From NCBI GenBank assembly GCA_003762715.1, contig RIBJ01000048.1, positions 1 through 33,012 on the forward strand: a stretch of 33,012 nt of DNA. The letters are read 5' to 3'. The DNA comes from Muribaculaceae bacterium Isolate-104 (HZI). Its GTDB lineage: Bacteria; Bacteroidota; Bacteroidia; Bacteroidales; Muribaculaceae. The translations under genes and the position numbers were made by a program. Shown here piece by piece: positions 26,313 to 32,984 of this stretch. The stretch's first letter is position 1. Every line of letters begins with the position of its first letter. The notes under the pieces were generated by a model, which saw only the letters and a program-made list of their open reading frames with translations, was not told where the DNA came from and searched no databases.

Positions 26313-27587
26313 TTATGCTGTTATTCTTTCTTTGATGAGGTGGGCATTGGCGTTGATGAGGTTGATGATGCGGTCGTGGTAGGCGGTGTTCTTGTTGCAG
26401 ACGCCTCTTGACTGAACCACTCTGAGGGTGCGGAGGTCGACTTCGATGGTCTCGATTATCCTGCCGTCTATCCTCGCCGAGAAGATAAGGCTGTCCTCAC
26501 GCTGGTCGTAGGCTGCGCTGAACAGGCAGATGTGCTGACTTTCGGCTTCCTGCCGGTATTCCTCAACGCTCTCCAATACCTTGACCTCAATCTCTCCGTC
26601 ATTGATGCGGATGCCGAAGAATTTCTCTTTCTGCTCCTTAAAATTCGCCTCACGTTCCTGAGCCTTGCGGATGTCCTCAGCTCTCTTGGCTTTGGCTTCT
26701 ATCTCACGTGCTTTCTTGACGTAATGGTCGTGAGCCTCTTTGAGATTGGTGGGGCAGATATATCTTGGGGATTGGATGTCCTTGCCACAACGCTCCAACA
26801 TCTTGATGTAGTCCATCCACATCTGCGAGTCCTTGACCTCGTAGCCGTTGCGGTTGGCTACCTTGATGGTGTTCCAATAGGTGTCGATGTCCACCTTGTA
26901 GGTTGGTCTTGCACATAGGTATCGGAGCAATTCTATCTCGTTGGCTTTCATCAGCGTCTCTGCCTTGGGGTTGGTCAGCAACTCTTGGAACATCGTCACG
27001 GGGTGGATATGGTGGCAACTCCCTTTGAAGCCGTTGCGTTTTATGGTGTCAGTGACATTGATGCGCGGATAGACCCATTCATCTGATATGCGCTGGAAAG
27101 CCTCATTGTCATGCCTTATCTCCAACGGAGAACCGAAGGCGAAACAGTCTATGTAGTGTCCCAATGTCCTCTGCAAACCTACTACGGTAGTCTTGCCATT
27201 GCTGTCAATCCAATAACTGCCGATTTCAAGATAGGCGGGATTAGCCTTCATTCCCTTGCGCATTTCCACTATCATCAGGAACATTCTCACTACCTGATAG
27301 TCCTCAATGGTGGTGATAACGTTGAAATAGGACTTGTCACGGATAACACGCTCTTTGGTGTCCTTGATTTCAATCCGAGTGCCACATTCGGGGCATAGGC
27401 AAATTCCGTTCCTTGTCTCCAGCCACTCGTGACCGCATTTCATACAGGTACACATTCCGGATTTGAGCCTGTAGCCGTAATGGTTGATGGTTGAATTGAG
27501 TGCCCAATTCATTTGGGGAGTGGTGAGCGGGCGAAGTCGCCCGTTCAGTTCCACTATATGTTTTTCTTTGAGATTGCGAGGTTTCAT
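26313..27587 (-). CDS. PcfJ-family conjugative-element protein
   Basis: This 424-residue protein resembles PcfJ-like proteins of Bacteroidetes conjugative elements (named after pCF10). The N-terminal third has a zinc ribbon: CTCMKCGHEW and, after about 15 residues, CLCPECGTRIE. A middle conserved part (YFNVITTIEDYQVVRMFLMI, YWIDSNGKTTVVGLQRTL) precedes a long helical, Lys/Glu-rich stretch at about 295-330 (REIEAKAKRAEDIRKAQ), and a conserved C-terminus follows. The function is unknown, but the gene is almost always next to pcfK. Here pcfK lies 12 bases upstream. It is evidence for an ICE backbone to the right of the cargo. Confidence 0.88.
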   Translation of the reverse strand: MKPRNLKEKHIVELNGRLRPLTTPQMNWALNSTINHYGYRLKSGMCTCMKCGHEWLETRNGICLCPECGTRIEIKDTKERVIRDKSYFNVITTIEDYQVVRMFLMIVEMRKGMKANPAYLEIGSYWIDSNGKTTVVGLQRTLGHYIDCFAFGSPLEIRHDNEAFQRISDEWVYPRINVTDTIKRNGFKGSCHHIHPVTMFQELLTNPKAETLMKANEIELLRYLCARPTYKVDIDTYWNTIKVANRNGYEVKDSQMWMDYIKMLERCGKDIQSPRYICPTNLKEAHDHYVKKAREIEAKAKRAEDIRKAQEREANFKEQKEKFFGIRINDGEIEVKVLESVEEYRQEAESQHICLFSAAYDQREDSLIFSARIDGRIIETIEVDLRTLRVVQSRGVCNKNTAYHDRIINLINANAHLIKERITA

Positions 27588-27599
27588 CTTCTTGGAGTT

Positions 27600-28046
27600 T
27601 TAGAGGTCGAAAAGACTGGGTTGAACATTGATTTCCTCTCCGGCTTTGGGAGCGGTGGCGGTCGCTTTGGGTTGAGCCTTCGGTGCTGACTGACGTCTGA
27701 TTTCTCGGAGTTGTTCCTCTCGGTATTGCTCCATAGCCTGCTCCTTGAGTTGAGCCTTGTCTTCCTCGGTAAGTTGGTCTTTGGAGATTACTACCTTGCA
27801 GTTGATGGGTTTGCCGATTTCCTCTGCGCTGACATCGCCGTCAAAGTAATGACAGGCAAGCGAATACACCTCATCGTTGGTCAGAACCGACACGCCTTGA
27901 TGCTTGACTTCGTTGAGTATATACTGACAGCACTCGGCTACGGATTTAGACGGCGAGGCATAGCGGATAGCGAAAAGGGTGTCGCTCGCTGCACGGCTGT
28001 CAAGATACTGACGGATAGTCTCGATAAAATTTTCAGATGATTTCAT
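27600..28046 (-). CDS. PcfK-family protein with C-terminal clamp-binding-like motif
   Basis: This 148-residue protein fits the PcfK-like family: FIETIRQYLDSRAASDTLFAIRYASPSKSVAECCQYILN spread over residues 7-45, then LTNDEVYSLACHYFDGD. A charged helix and an Ala/Pro/Lys linker (SAPKAQPKATATAPK) lead to the last residues QPSLFDL. Such a disordered linker followed by Q-x-x-L-F is the form of a bacterial sliding-clamp binding peptide. The role of the family in conjugation is not known. It lies in one operon with the upstream membrane protein and downstream pcfJ. Confidence 0.88.
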   Translation of the reverse strand: MKSSENFIETIRQYLDSRAASDTLFAIRYASPSKSVAECCQYILNEVKHQGVSVLTNDEVYSLACHYFDGDVSAEEIGKPINCKVVISKDQLTEEDKAQLKEQAMEQYREEQLREIRRQSAPKAQPKATATAPKAGEEINVQPSLFDL

Positions 28047-28058
28047 AGTCGTATGTCT

Positions 28059-28271
28059 TTAGAGTGTCATTATCCAATAGATTATCACAAGTGCGCTGAT
28101 GATTGATATTACCCAGCCGATACCTCGGAATATCGGTCGGAGGAAAGCCCACAAGGTCAGACCTATTATTGCTCCGAATATCCCTGCCAACCAAAGGATT
28201 GTTCTTTTTATTTGGTTGAACCTGAGGCTTGAAGCTTTGCCTTGACTATTTATGTGGCTGTTCGTTTTCAT
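28059..28271 (-). CDS. Small membrane protein of the pcfK operon
   Basis: This 70-residue protein has two hydrophobic segments, about residues 26-44 (LWLAGIFGAIIGLTLWAFL) and 50-69 (GIGWVISIISALVIIYWIMT), after a polar N-terminus (MKTNSHINSQGKASSLRFNQ). I know no family name. It lies 12 bases upstream of pcfK on the same strand and would be the first gene of the operon. Its position in ICEs of this group suggests an accessory envelope role, without direct evidence. Confidence 0.7.
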   Translation of the reverse strand: MKTNSHINSQGKASSLRFNQIKRTILWLAGIFGAIIGLTLWAFLRPIFRGIGWVISIISALVIIYWIMTL

Positions 28272-28332
28272 CGTTGCGACGTTTTTTTATTTGTATATCA
28301 CCATCGGTTTTGCTTGCTTGACACCCAAAGGG

Positions 28333-28446
28333 CGTGTGGCGGGAGAGAGGGGGATGTTCGGCCTTGGGATTAAAAATACTACCGACCGCAGGGAGCTGTG
28401 GAGATTTTTCATTCCAAAGCCAAAAGAATATCCCTTTCGCCACACG
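28333..28446. repeat. 9-bp inverted repeat CGTGTGGCG 100 bases apart
   Basis: CGTGTGGCG at 28333-28341 has its exact reverse complement CGCCACACG at 28438-28446. The region between contains a purine-rich stretch. It could bring two sites together in RNA or DNA; one 9-bp match in this length may also be chance. Confidence 0.35.
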
Positions 28447-28643
28447 TTAAGCAATGGCAAGCAAGTGAAATCGCTGGCTGATTGGACAATGAACAGGAGC
28501 CACGACTCCGGGACGGTGAATTGAAAATCGCCGCTCAAATAATAGGCAATAGCGGCAAAACGGACAGTCGCATAATCAACTATGAAAATAAATTCCCCAC
28601 TGACTGATAGTAAAATGGTACCGGGCGACACGACCAGCGTAGT

Positions 28644-28956
28644 CTGTGGTTGTCAGACAACGCAGGAAGGATGACGGCCACAGTCTATGCCGAGTGGCGT
28701 AGTTCCCGGACGGCAAGTGGTTGAGCGGACGGTAAAAATCCTTATCAGGCAACGGCGATAAAGAACACGGAGGAACGGCAATAAGTCTCAGAGGTGAGGC
28801 AGCGTCCCCGATGCAGACCTCGGAGGCGTTGCCGGTTATCGGTGTCCCGCCGTTGCCATTAGGCGCGAGGCGGTCGCAAGGTGTCAGTGGCTCGTCCACC
28901 GTCACGTTGCGGCGGCATCACGCCGCAAACACGGCAGTCCGCTCAACCTCTTGTCG
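28644..28956. ncRNA. Candidate structured RNA or cruciform DNA locus (strand unknown)
   Basis: Nested pairings are visible. An outer stem joins 28711-28730 to 28937-28956 (20 pairs with one T-T mismatch and one G-T; the core GGTTGAGCGGAC is exact). Inside it, GGCAACGGCG (28748-28757) pairs with 28848-28857, CGGCAA (28776-28781) with 28829-28834, and GAGGT (28791-28795) with 28817-28821. A separate hairpin joins TTGCGGCG (28907-28914) to 28921-28928 around GCATCA. In front, CTGTGG (28644-28649) pairs with 28678-28683 and contains TTGT-CAG-ACAA. This amount of compatible pairing points to a large structured RNA or a protein-bound DNA structure. No reverse transcriptase or intron protein lies beside it. 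I cannot match it to a known class. Confidence 0.5.
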
Positions 28957-29021
28957 GCCACCTTGACGGATTGTCTAAACTTTTTATGCTCTTGTATGGT
29001 TTACAAATGAGAAATATTTTG

Positions 29022-29029
29022 TAACTTTG
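29022..29029 (+). promoter_or_regulatory. -7 element for the XRE-ImmA/PIN unit
   Basis: TAACTTTG fits TAnnTTTG and lies 22 bases before the ATG at 29052. The -33 region has only a weak match (GGTTTA at 28998-29003). Confidence 0.45.
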
Positions 29030-29051
29030 TCAACTGAAAAGATTCTGCAAT

Positions 29052-30110
29052 ATGACTAAAGACTCAAACAACATATTCGGGCGTCGGCTAAATCAAGCCC
29101 GCCTTATCAAAGGGCTTACGATGGATGAACTTGGGAAAGAAGTTCAGCCCGCCGTGACCCGTCAGGCCATAAACAAGTACGAGAAGGGACTGACCATGCC
29201 AGACAGCCGGATGCTGATAGCCTTCAGTATGGCGTTGGGAGTGAAACCGGATTATTTCTTCCGTCCGTTTACCGTCGCCGTTGACAAGATAATGTTCAAC
29301 AAGAAGACCGGAGTATCGGAACGTGCAGTCTCATCAATACGCGAAAAAGTCAGGGAGGAATTGGAAAGATACCTCGAAATCGAGGAATTATGCGGAATCA
29401 GAACTGATTACACCCTTGAAAAAAGAGATGTGGAGAATGCTGACGATGTGAGGAGATATGCCGGTGAGGTGCGATCTATGCTCGGACTCGGGCATGACGG
29501 CATTTCAAACGTGATAGAGGTATTTGAAGATAACGGCATAAAGATTATCGAGATCTCCGAAAACAAGTCATTCGGAGGTCTCAGCGGCTATGCCAACGAC
29601 AATATACCTGTAATTGTCGTAAACAGGAATCTGCCTTCGGAGGAGAAGCGTTTTACGCTGCTCCACGAACTCGGACATCTTATTATCGGGCTTCCCGCAG
29701 GATACGATGTAAAAGAGATTGAACGTCTGTGCAATGTGTTTGCCTCGGAAATGCTGGTGCCGTCATCGGTGCTGAAAGGACGCCTCGGCAATACTCGCCA
29801 TGACATCTCATTGGCTGAATTATGCGATATTCAGAAACAGTATGGTGCTTCGATAGATACCATCATGTTGTCGCTGAAAGAACTCGGAGTGATAACCGGA
29901 AGAAGATATGAGGGATACCTTAAAAAGAAAAAGCTCTTCCCGGATTTCAACGCGATAGTCGAGAAATCGCTTTTTATCTCGGAGACGTCAGGCCGATTTG
30001 TGAGGATGGTATATCGCGCGGTTGCCGATGAGATTATCTCGCTGTCGAAGGCGGCATCGCTTCTCAACACCTCTGTTGACAGAGTGAGATCACAACTCCA
30101 GCTTGTATAA
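29052..30110 (+). CDS. XRE helix-turn-helix protein with ImmA/IrrE peptidase domain
   Basis: This 352-residue protein starts with an XRE DNA-binding domain (FGRRLNQARLIKGLTMDELGKE, AVTRQAINKYEKGLTMPDSR). An ImmA/IrrE zinc-peptidase domain follows, with HELGH at 205-209 (FTLLHELGHLI) and a likely third ligand Glu in the CNVFASEMLVP helix. This XRE-COG2856 arrangement is known as an antitoxin-like partner of PIN and other toxins, where the peptidase part responds to stress. The next gene starts 3 bases later and encodes a PIN protein, which supports such a pair. A C-terminal region of about 70 residues (ETSGRFVRMVYRAVADEIISL) may bind the partner. Confidence 0.9.
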   Translation: MTKDSNNIFGRRLNQARLIKGLTMDELGKEVQPAVTRQAINKYEKGLTMPDSRMLIAFSMALGVKPDYFFRPFTVAVDKIMFNKKTGVSERAVSSIREKVREELERYLEIEELCGIRTDYTLEKRDVENADDVRRYAGEVRSMLGLGHDGISNVIEVFEDNGIKIIEISENKSFGGLSGYANDNIPVIVVNRNLPSEEKRFTLLHELGHLIIGLPAGYDVKEIERLCNVFASEMLVPSSVLKGRLGNTRHDISLAELCDIQKQYGASIDTIMLSLKELGVITGRRYEGYLKKKKLFPDFNAIVEKSLFISETSGRFVRMVYRAVADEIISLSKAASLLNTSVDRVRSQLQLV

Positions 30111-30113
30111 ACG

Positions 30114-30620
30114 ATGAAGATATTAGTCAACGATACAAATATCTTCATTGACCTCCATTCGGTAGGTCTATTGGAAGAAATGTGCAGGCTGCCATACGAA
30201 ATTCACACTGTGGATTTAGTGGTGGCGGAAATTGCAGATGCCGACCAGCGAAGAATTTTTGATGAACTTGTTGCCCGAGGGGAAATATCCGTCGATGGAT
30301 TCACTGCTGATGAAGTGATTGAAATTGTTGAGGAACACTCGTCAGTTTCCGGCAATCTCTCCATACCCGATTGCTCGGTATGCTATTTCGCAAGAAAGCA
30401 TAACGTACCAATGTTGACGGGCGACCGACGGCTTAGACGCTATGCAGAAGAACAGTCAATCGAGGTGCATGGCATCCTCTTCATATTCGATGAGTTGGTC
30501 AGGCATGACATCATATCGACATCAATGGCGGCAGACCGACTTGAAGAATTATTCGCCATCAACGCCCGACTACCGAAGGCTGAAATCCGGGATCGTATCA
30601 ACCGTTGGAGAAACAATTGA
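30114..30620 (+). CDS. PIN-domain protein, probable toxin of the pair
   Basis: This 168-residue protein has the acidic PIN active site: Asp7 (VNDTNIF), Glu39 (VVAEI), Asp86 (SIPDCSVCYFARKH) and Asp104 (LTGDRRLRRYAE). PIN toxins are ribonucleases cutting tRNA, rRNA or mRNA; the target here is unknown. It is coded 3 bases after the XRE-ImmA protein, in the usual antitoxin-first order. The last 40 residues (ADRLEELFAINARLPKAEI, then RINRWRNN) are basic and helical, likely an added region for RNA or partner contact. Confidence 0.87.
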   Translation: MKILVNDTNIFIDLHSVGLLEEMCRLPYEIHTVDLVVAEIADADQRRIFDELVARGEISVDGFTADEVIEIVEEHSSVSGNLSIPDCSVCYFARKHNVPMLTGDRRLRRYAEEQSIEVHGILFIFDELVRHDIISTSMAADRLEELFAINARLPKAEIRDRINRWRNN

Positions 30621-30681
30621 GATTACAAAATAAGAGCTTGATATGATAAACGGGAAGATACGATAATGAACCGAATAAGAT

Positions 30682-30712
30682 TTTGTTAATTCGGCAATTA
30701 TGATTACCTTTG
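30682..30712 (+). promoter_or_regulatory. Promoter of the AbiEi-Fic gene
   Basis: TTTG (30682-30685), 19 bases, then TACCTTTG (30705-30712) is a near-perfect Bacteroidetes promoter. The start of transcription should be near 30718-30720, at the first AAATACGAG repeat, leaving a leader of about 90 bases. Confidence 0.7.
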
Positions 30713-30716
30713 CAGC

Positions 30717-30773
30717 AAATACGAGTATCTCTGCAACAACAAATACGAGCAATCATCCGTTAATAAATACGAG
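30717..30773 (+). repeat. Three AAATACGAG repeats with exact 24-bp period
   Basis: The 9-mer occurs at 30717-30725, 30741-30749 and 30765-30773, all on the plus strand and exactly 24 bases apart. They cover the likely transcription start and leader of the Fic gene. A regular array like this suggests cooperative binding on one DNA face or a repeated RNA element. The winged-helix N-terminus of the encoded protein is the obvious candidate binder, by inference. Confidence 0.7.
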
Positions 30774-30811
30774 AAACTCTCATTGAACAAAGACTAATAA
30801 GATGTGACAAT

Positions 30812-32326
30812 ATGGCGACTATTCAAGAATTGCTGGCTGATTCGCTGGAGGTGCTTCGGCAGCTTCAGGATAAAGAACCAAATTTAATCCTGCGCGGTAC
30901 GGAGGCCATTTCGCGTACCCATCTGAACCGTCTGTTGGCAAACGGATGGCTTCAGGAAGTGATGAAGGGATGGTATATTCCTTCACGACCGGGAAGCGAG
31001 GGCGACACCACCGTGTGGTACACGTCATATTGGCATTTTGTGCGTGCCTACGCCGATTCACGTTTCGGCTCTGACTGGAGTCTGTCTGCCGATTCTTCAC
31101 TTGATTTCCATTCCGGCAAGACCACTGTTCCGGGCCAGTTGATTCTTAAATCTCCAAAAGCAAGCAATAACATAGTCAGTCTTCCATACGGCCACACCCT
31201 GCTTCCGCTTAAATCGGAACTTACACAAAATATTGTCGTAGACCCCATATATGGGTTGCGTCTCTATAGCCTTGAATCCGCATTAGTATACGCTTCCCCA
31301 TCATATTATTCCAATGACCCCATGTCTGCACGGATATGCCTGTCGATGATCGACAACGCAAGCGAATTGTTGAAGATTCTGACTGATAAAGGAGCCACGA
31401 CAAGAGCCGGACGCATTATCGGTGCGCTTCGGAGTGTCGGCAAAGGGGCTATTGCAGATGAGATACTGTTGACGATGAGAGATTTTGGATATGCTGTCTC
31501 TGAGTACAACCCATTTTCTGCCGAGACAGACACGACAGCCATATATGCCAAATCGCCATACGCGGCACGTATAAGAATGATGTGGGCGACAATGAGGGAA
31601 CAGGTATTGGAAAATTTTCCGCAAACTCCTGAAGCGGTCGCCGACATAGAATCGTATCTCGAACATGTGGATGAAAAATATCTTGAAGACGCCTATCACT
31701 CTCTTTCCATAGAGGGCTATCAGGTATCGAGAGAACTTATCGAAAAGGTTAGATCGGGCAATTGGAAACCGGACAGTGACGACAAGGAACAAAAGAGCGC
31801 ACTTGTGGCGCGTGGCTATTATCAGGCATTTCAGTCGGTAAAGGAGTCGGTCAGAAAGATACTTGCGGGACAAAATGCGGGCGGCGTTTTGGAAGAAGAT
31901 CATTCCCGATGGTATCGCCAGATGTGGATGCCGTTTGTCACCGCCGGTATTCTTACAGCGTCAGACCTCATCGGGTATCGCACAAATCAGGTCTATATTC
32001 GAGGTTCACAGCACATTCCTCTTAATCCCCGCGCTGTGTCGGACGCCATGCCGGAATTGTTCCGACTGATAAGTGAGGAGCCTGATCCGAGAGTAAGAGC
32101 CGTGCTGGGGCATTTTATGTTTGTATTCATACATCCCTACATGGATGGGAACGGACGTATGGGACGCTTTATCCTTAACGCCATGCTTGCCTCGGGGGGC
32201 TATCCATGGACTGTTGTACCGTTAGAGAAACGTCGGGAATATATGTCCGCTCTTGAAAATGCAAGCGTCCGGGGCGACATATCGGATTTCACCAGACTGA
32301 TTTCCGGTCTCGTTGCGAGGCCATAA
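30812..32326 (+). CDS. Fic-domain protein with AbiEi-like winged-helix N-terminus
   Basis: This is a 504-residue protein. Residues of about 10-60 (LRGTEAISRTHLNRLLANGWLQEV, MKGWYIPS) look like the winged-helix antitoxin domain of AbiEi/type IV antitoxins, and the following ~150 residues (DFHSGKTTVPGQL, LYSLESALVYASP) continue that fold. The Fic domain occupies about 290-504: the inhibitory motif SLSIEG at 297-302 (S-x-x-x-E-G) lies N-terminal to the catalytic motif HPYMDGNGRMGR at 441-452, which is complete. Fic enzymes transfer AMP or similar groups to proteins. Here DNA-binding control, self-inhibition and toxin are in one chain. It has its own promoter and three phased repeats upstream. 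The target is not predictable. Confidence 0.9.
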   Translation: MATIQELLADSLEVLRQLQDKEPNLILRGTEAISRTHLNRLLANGWLQEVMKGWYIPSRPGSEGDTTVWYTSYWHFVRAYADSRFGSDWSLSADSSLDFHSGKTTVPGQLILKSPKASNNIVSLPYGHTLLPLKSELTQNIVVDPIYGLRLYSLESALVYASPSYYSNDPMSARICLSMIDNASELLKILTDKGATTRAGRIIGALRSVGKGAIADEILLTMRDFGYAVSEYNPFSAETDTTAIYAKSPYAARIRMMWATMREQVLENFPQTPEAVADIESYLEHVDEKYLEDAYHSLSIEGYQVSRELIEKVRSGNWKPDSDDKEQKSALVARGYYQAFQSVKESVRKILAGQNAGGVLEEDHSRWYRQMWMPFVTAGILTASDLIGYRTNQVYIRGSQHIPLNPRAVSDAMPELFRLISEEPDPRVRAVLGHFMFVFIHPYMDGNGRMGRFILNAMLASGGYPWTVVPLEKRREYMSALENASVRGDISDFTRLISGLVARP

Positions 32327-32372
32327 TATTTTAACAACCGGTCATAAAATTTTCTAAAATGAACCCTCGGAC

Positions 32373-32403
32373 TTGAATATCAGTGGAAAAAGCATTAACT
32401 TTG
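32373..32403 (+). promoter_or_regulatory. Promoter of the small-RNA unit
   Basis: TTG (32373-32375), 20 bases, then TAACTTTG (32396-32403) matches the Bacteroidetes consensus. No credible protein gene follows before the terminator at 32593-32626. Confidence 0.65.
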
Positions 32404-32525
32404 CAATACCCTTAGAATCCCTTTGGGTCACGTGGCGAGCGGCTGCGTGAGGATATAGAAATTTAGGTTGCAAATTCGCTACACACGAATGTTAACCAAT
32501 TGCAACTCGTTGATATGTGTACATT

Positions 32526-32557
32526 TGGAGCGTAAGGTTCAAGTTCCTCCAGCTCCA
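32526..32557 (+). other. tRNA/tmRNA 3'-end-like sequence, candidate attachment site
   Basis: TTCAAGT (32538-32544) has the form of a T-loop, and CAGCTCCA (32550-32557) is like the acceptor end of tmRNA or a tRNA. The T-stem is poorly paired (TAAGG with TCCTC) and no 5' half is present upstream, so it is not a working tRNA. This is what is expected for the attachment core of an element that integrates into the 3' end of such a gene. It is not proven. Confidence 0.4.
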
Positions 32558-32592
32558 CTATGTACTACCGAACTTTTTCGGACAAAACGAGT

Positions 32593-32626
32593 AAAACCTC
32601 GGACTATCAAGTAGTTCCGGGGTTTT
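32593..32626 (+). terminator. Intrinsic terminator of the small-RNA unit
   Basis: AAAACCTCGGA (32593-32603) pairs with TCCGGGGTTTT (32616-32626) with one G-T pair, followed by CTTTTATC. It is a standard Rho-independent terminator. Confidence 0.8.
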
Positions 32627-32690
32627 CTTTTATCTAATCCTTTCGATTCAGGACCGAAAAAAGACGCAAAAAGGACATCCCCAGACAGAG

Positions 32691-32750
32691 TTTAGGCACT
32701 AACCAGGCACTAAGATTTCAAAAATCTTTTTAGTGCCTAAATAGTGCCTA
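32691..32750. repeat. Palindromic array of four TAGGCACTA sites
   Basis: TAGGCACTA lies at 32693-32701, a copy missing its first base (AGGCACTA) at 32705-32712, and the inverted form TAGTGCCTA at 32731-32739 and 32742-32750. The centre AAGATTT/AAATCTT (32712-32718, 32722-32728) pairs around CAA. The whole is a 60-bp near-palindrome. Such sites commonly lie beside integrase genes as arm-type binding sites or operators. Confidence 0.65.
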
Positions 32751-32952
32751 AAACGCATCTAATAATCTTAATACCACATACTTACAAAGGCATAACTCGG
32801 AAGGAAGTCGGAAAACAGGCGACATTTTAACCCATTGGATTGTGGGTGTTAAAACGGGTGTCCGACACTATTTCCGATATTCCGACATTAGTGTCCACTA
32901 AAAAATCATAAAAGTTCTTTGAAAATATTGAAAGTTAGGTTGTTACAAAGGT
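32751..32952. other. Leader region without a gene
   Basis: No reading frame is convincing. A 7-bp inverted repeat GACACTA (32864-32870) and TAGTGTC (32889-32895) lies within a stretch holding several TCCGA copies (TCCGACACT, TCCGATAT, TCCGACATT). These may be binding sites for the product of the gene that starts to the right. Confidence 0.45.
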
Positions 32953-32984
32953 TTTGAGACCGCGCCGATTTGAAATTATCTTTG
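32953..32984 (+). promoter_or_regulatory. Promoter directed out of the window
   Basis: TTTG (32953-32956), 20 bases, then TATCTTTG (32977-32984) fits the Bacteroidetes promoter. The gene it serves starts beyond 33012. Given the att-like site and the palindromic array, an integrase is the likely product. Confidence 0.6.

Larger units (their letters stand above)
28272..29021. other. 750-bp gene-free stretch
   Basis: No reading frame here looks like a protein. The frames that exist (for example 28252-28524 plus, 28287-28631 and 28576-28905 minus) have no known domains and lie across strong inverted repeats. The right part holds the structured locus described separately; the left part holds the CGTGTGGCG inverted repeat and a G-rich stretch near 28341-28360. 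On the minus strand it could be a long leader of the pcfK operon. Confidence 0.6.
32410..32640 (+). ncRNA. Candidate small RNA of about 230 nt
   Basis: A promoter (TAACTTTG at 32396-32403) and a terminator (32593-32626) bracket a stretch without a convincing frame. Predicted hairpins are TCACG (32428-32432) with CGTGA (32446-32450); GTTGCAA with TTGCAAC, enclosing ATTCG with CGAAT, at about 32467-32506; TGGAGC (32526-32531) with GCTCCA (32552-32557); and CCGAA with TTCGG near 32569-32581. The longest internal frame has 41 codons with no family match. It may be a regulatory RNA or a leader. The 3' half includes a tRNA/tmRNA-like 3' end. Confidence 0.5.

Noticed and set aside
28252-28524. Plus-strand frame of 90 codons, partly hydrophobic
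   Set aside because: It overlaps the divergent small membrane gene start, has no recognisable domain and includes one arm of an inverted repeat. I treat it as non-coding.
28576-28905. Minus-strand frame of 109 codons
   Set aside because: Its composition (Pro, Leu, Arg rich, no domain) is that of a shadow frame, and it runs across the strong stems of the structured locus.
28644-28956. Retron or group II intron
   Set aside because: No reverse transcriptase or maturase is coded nearby in the window, and I cannot see a domain V-like or msr/msd arrangement with confidence.
32526-32560. A complete tRNA or tmRNA gene
   Set aside because: Only the T-loop and acceptor-like end are visible. The T-stem has mismatches and there is no anticodon arm or tmRNA 5' end upstream.
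32490-32615. 41-codon frame within the small-RNA unit
   Set aside because: It has no family match, crosses the att-like hairpin and ends in the terminator loop, so it looks accidental.
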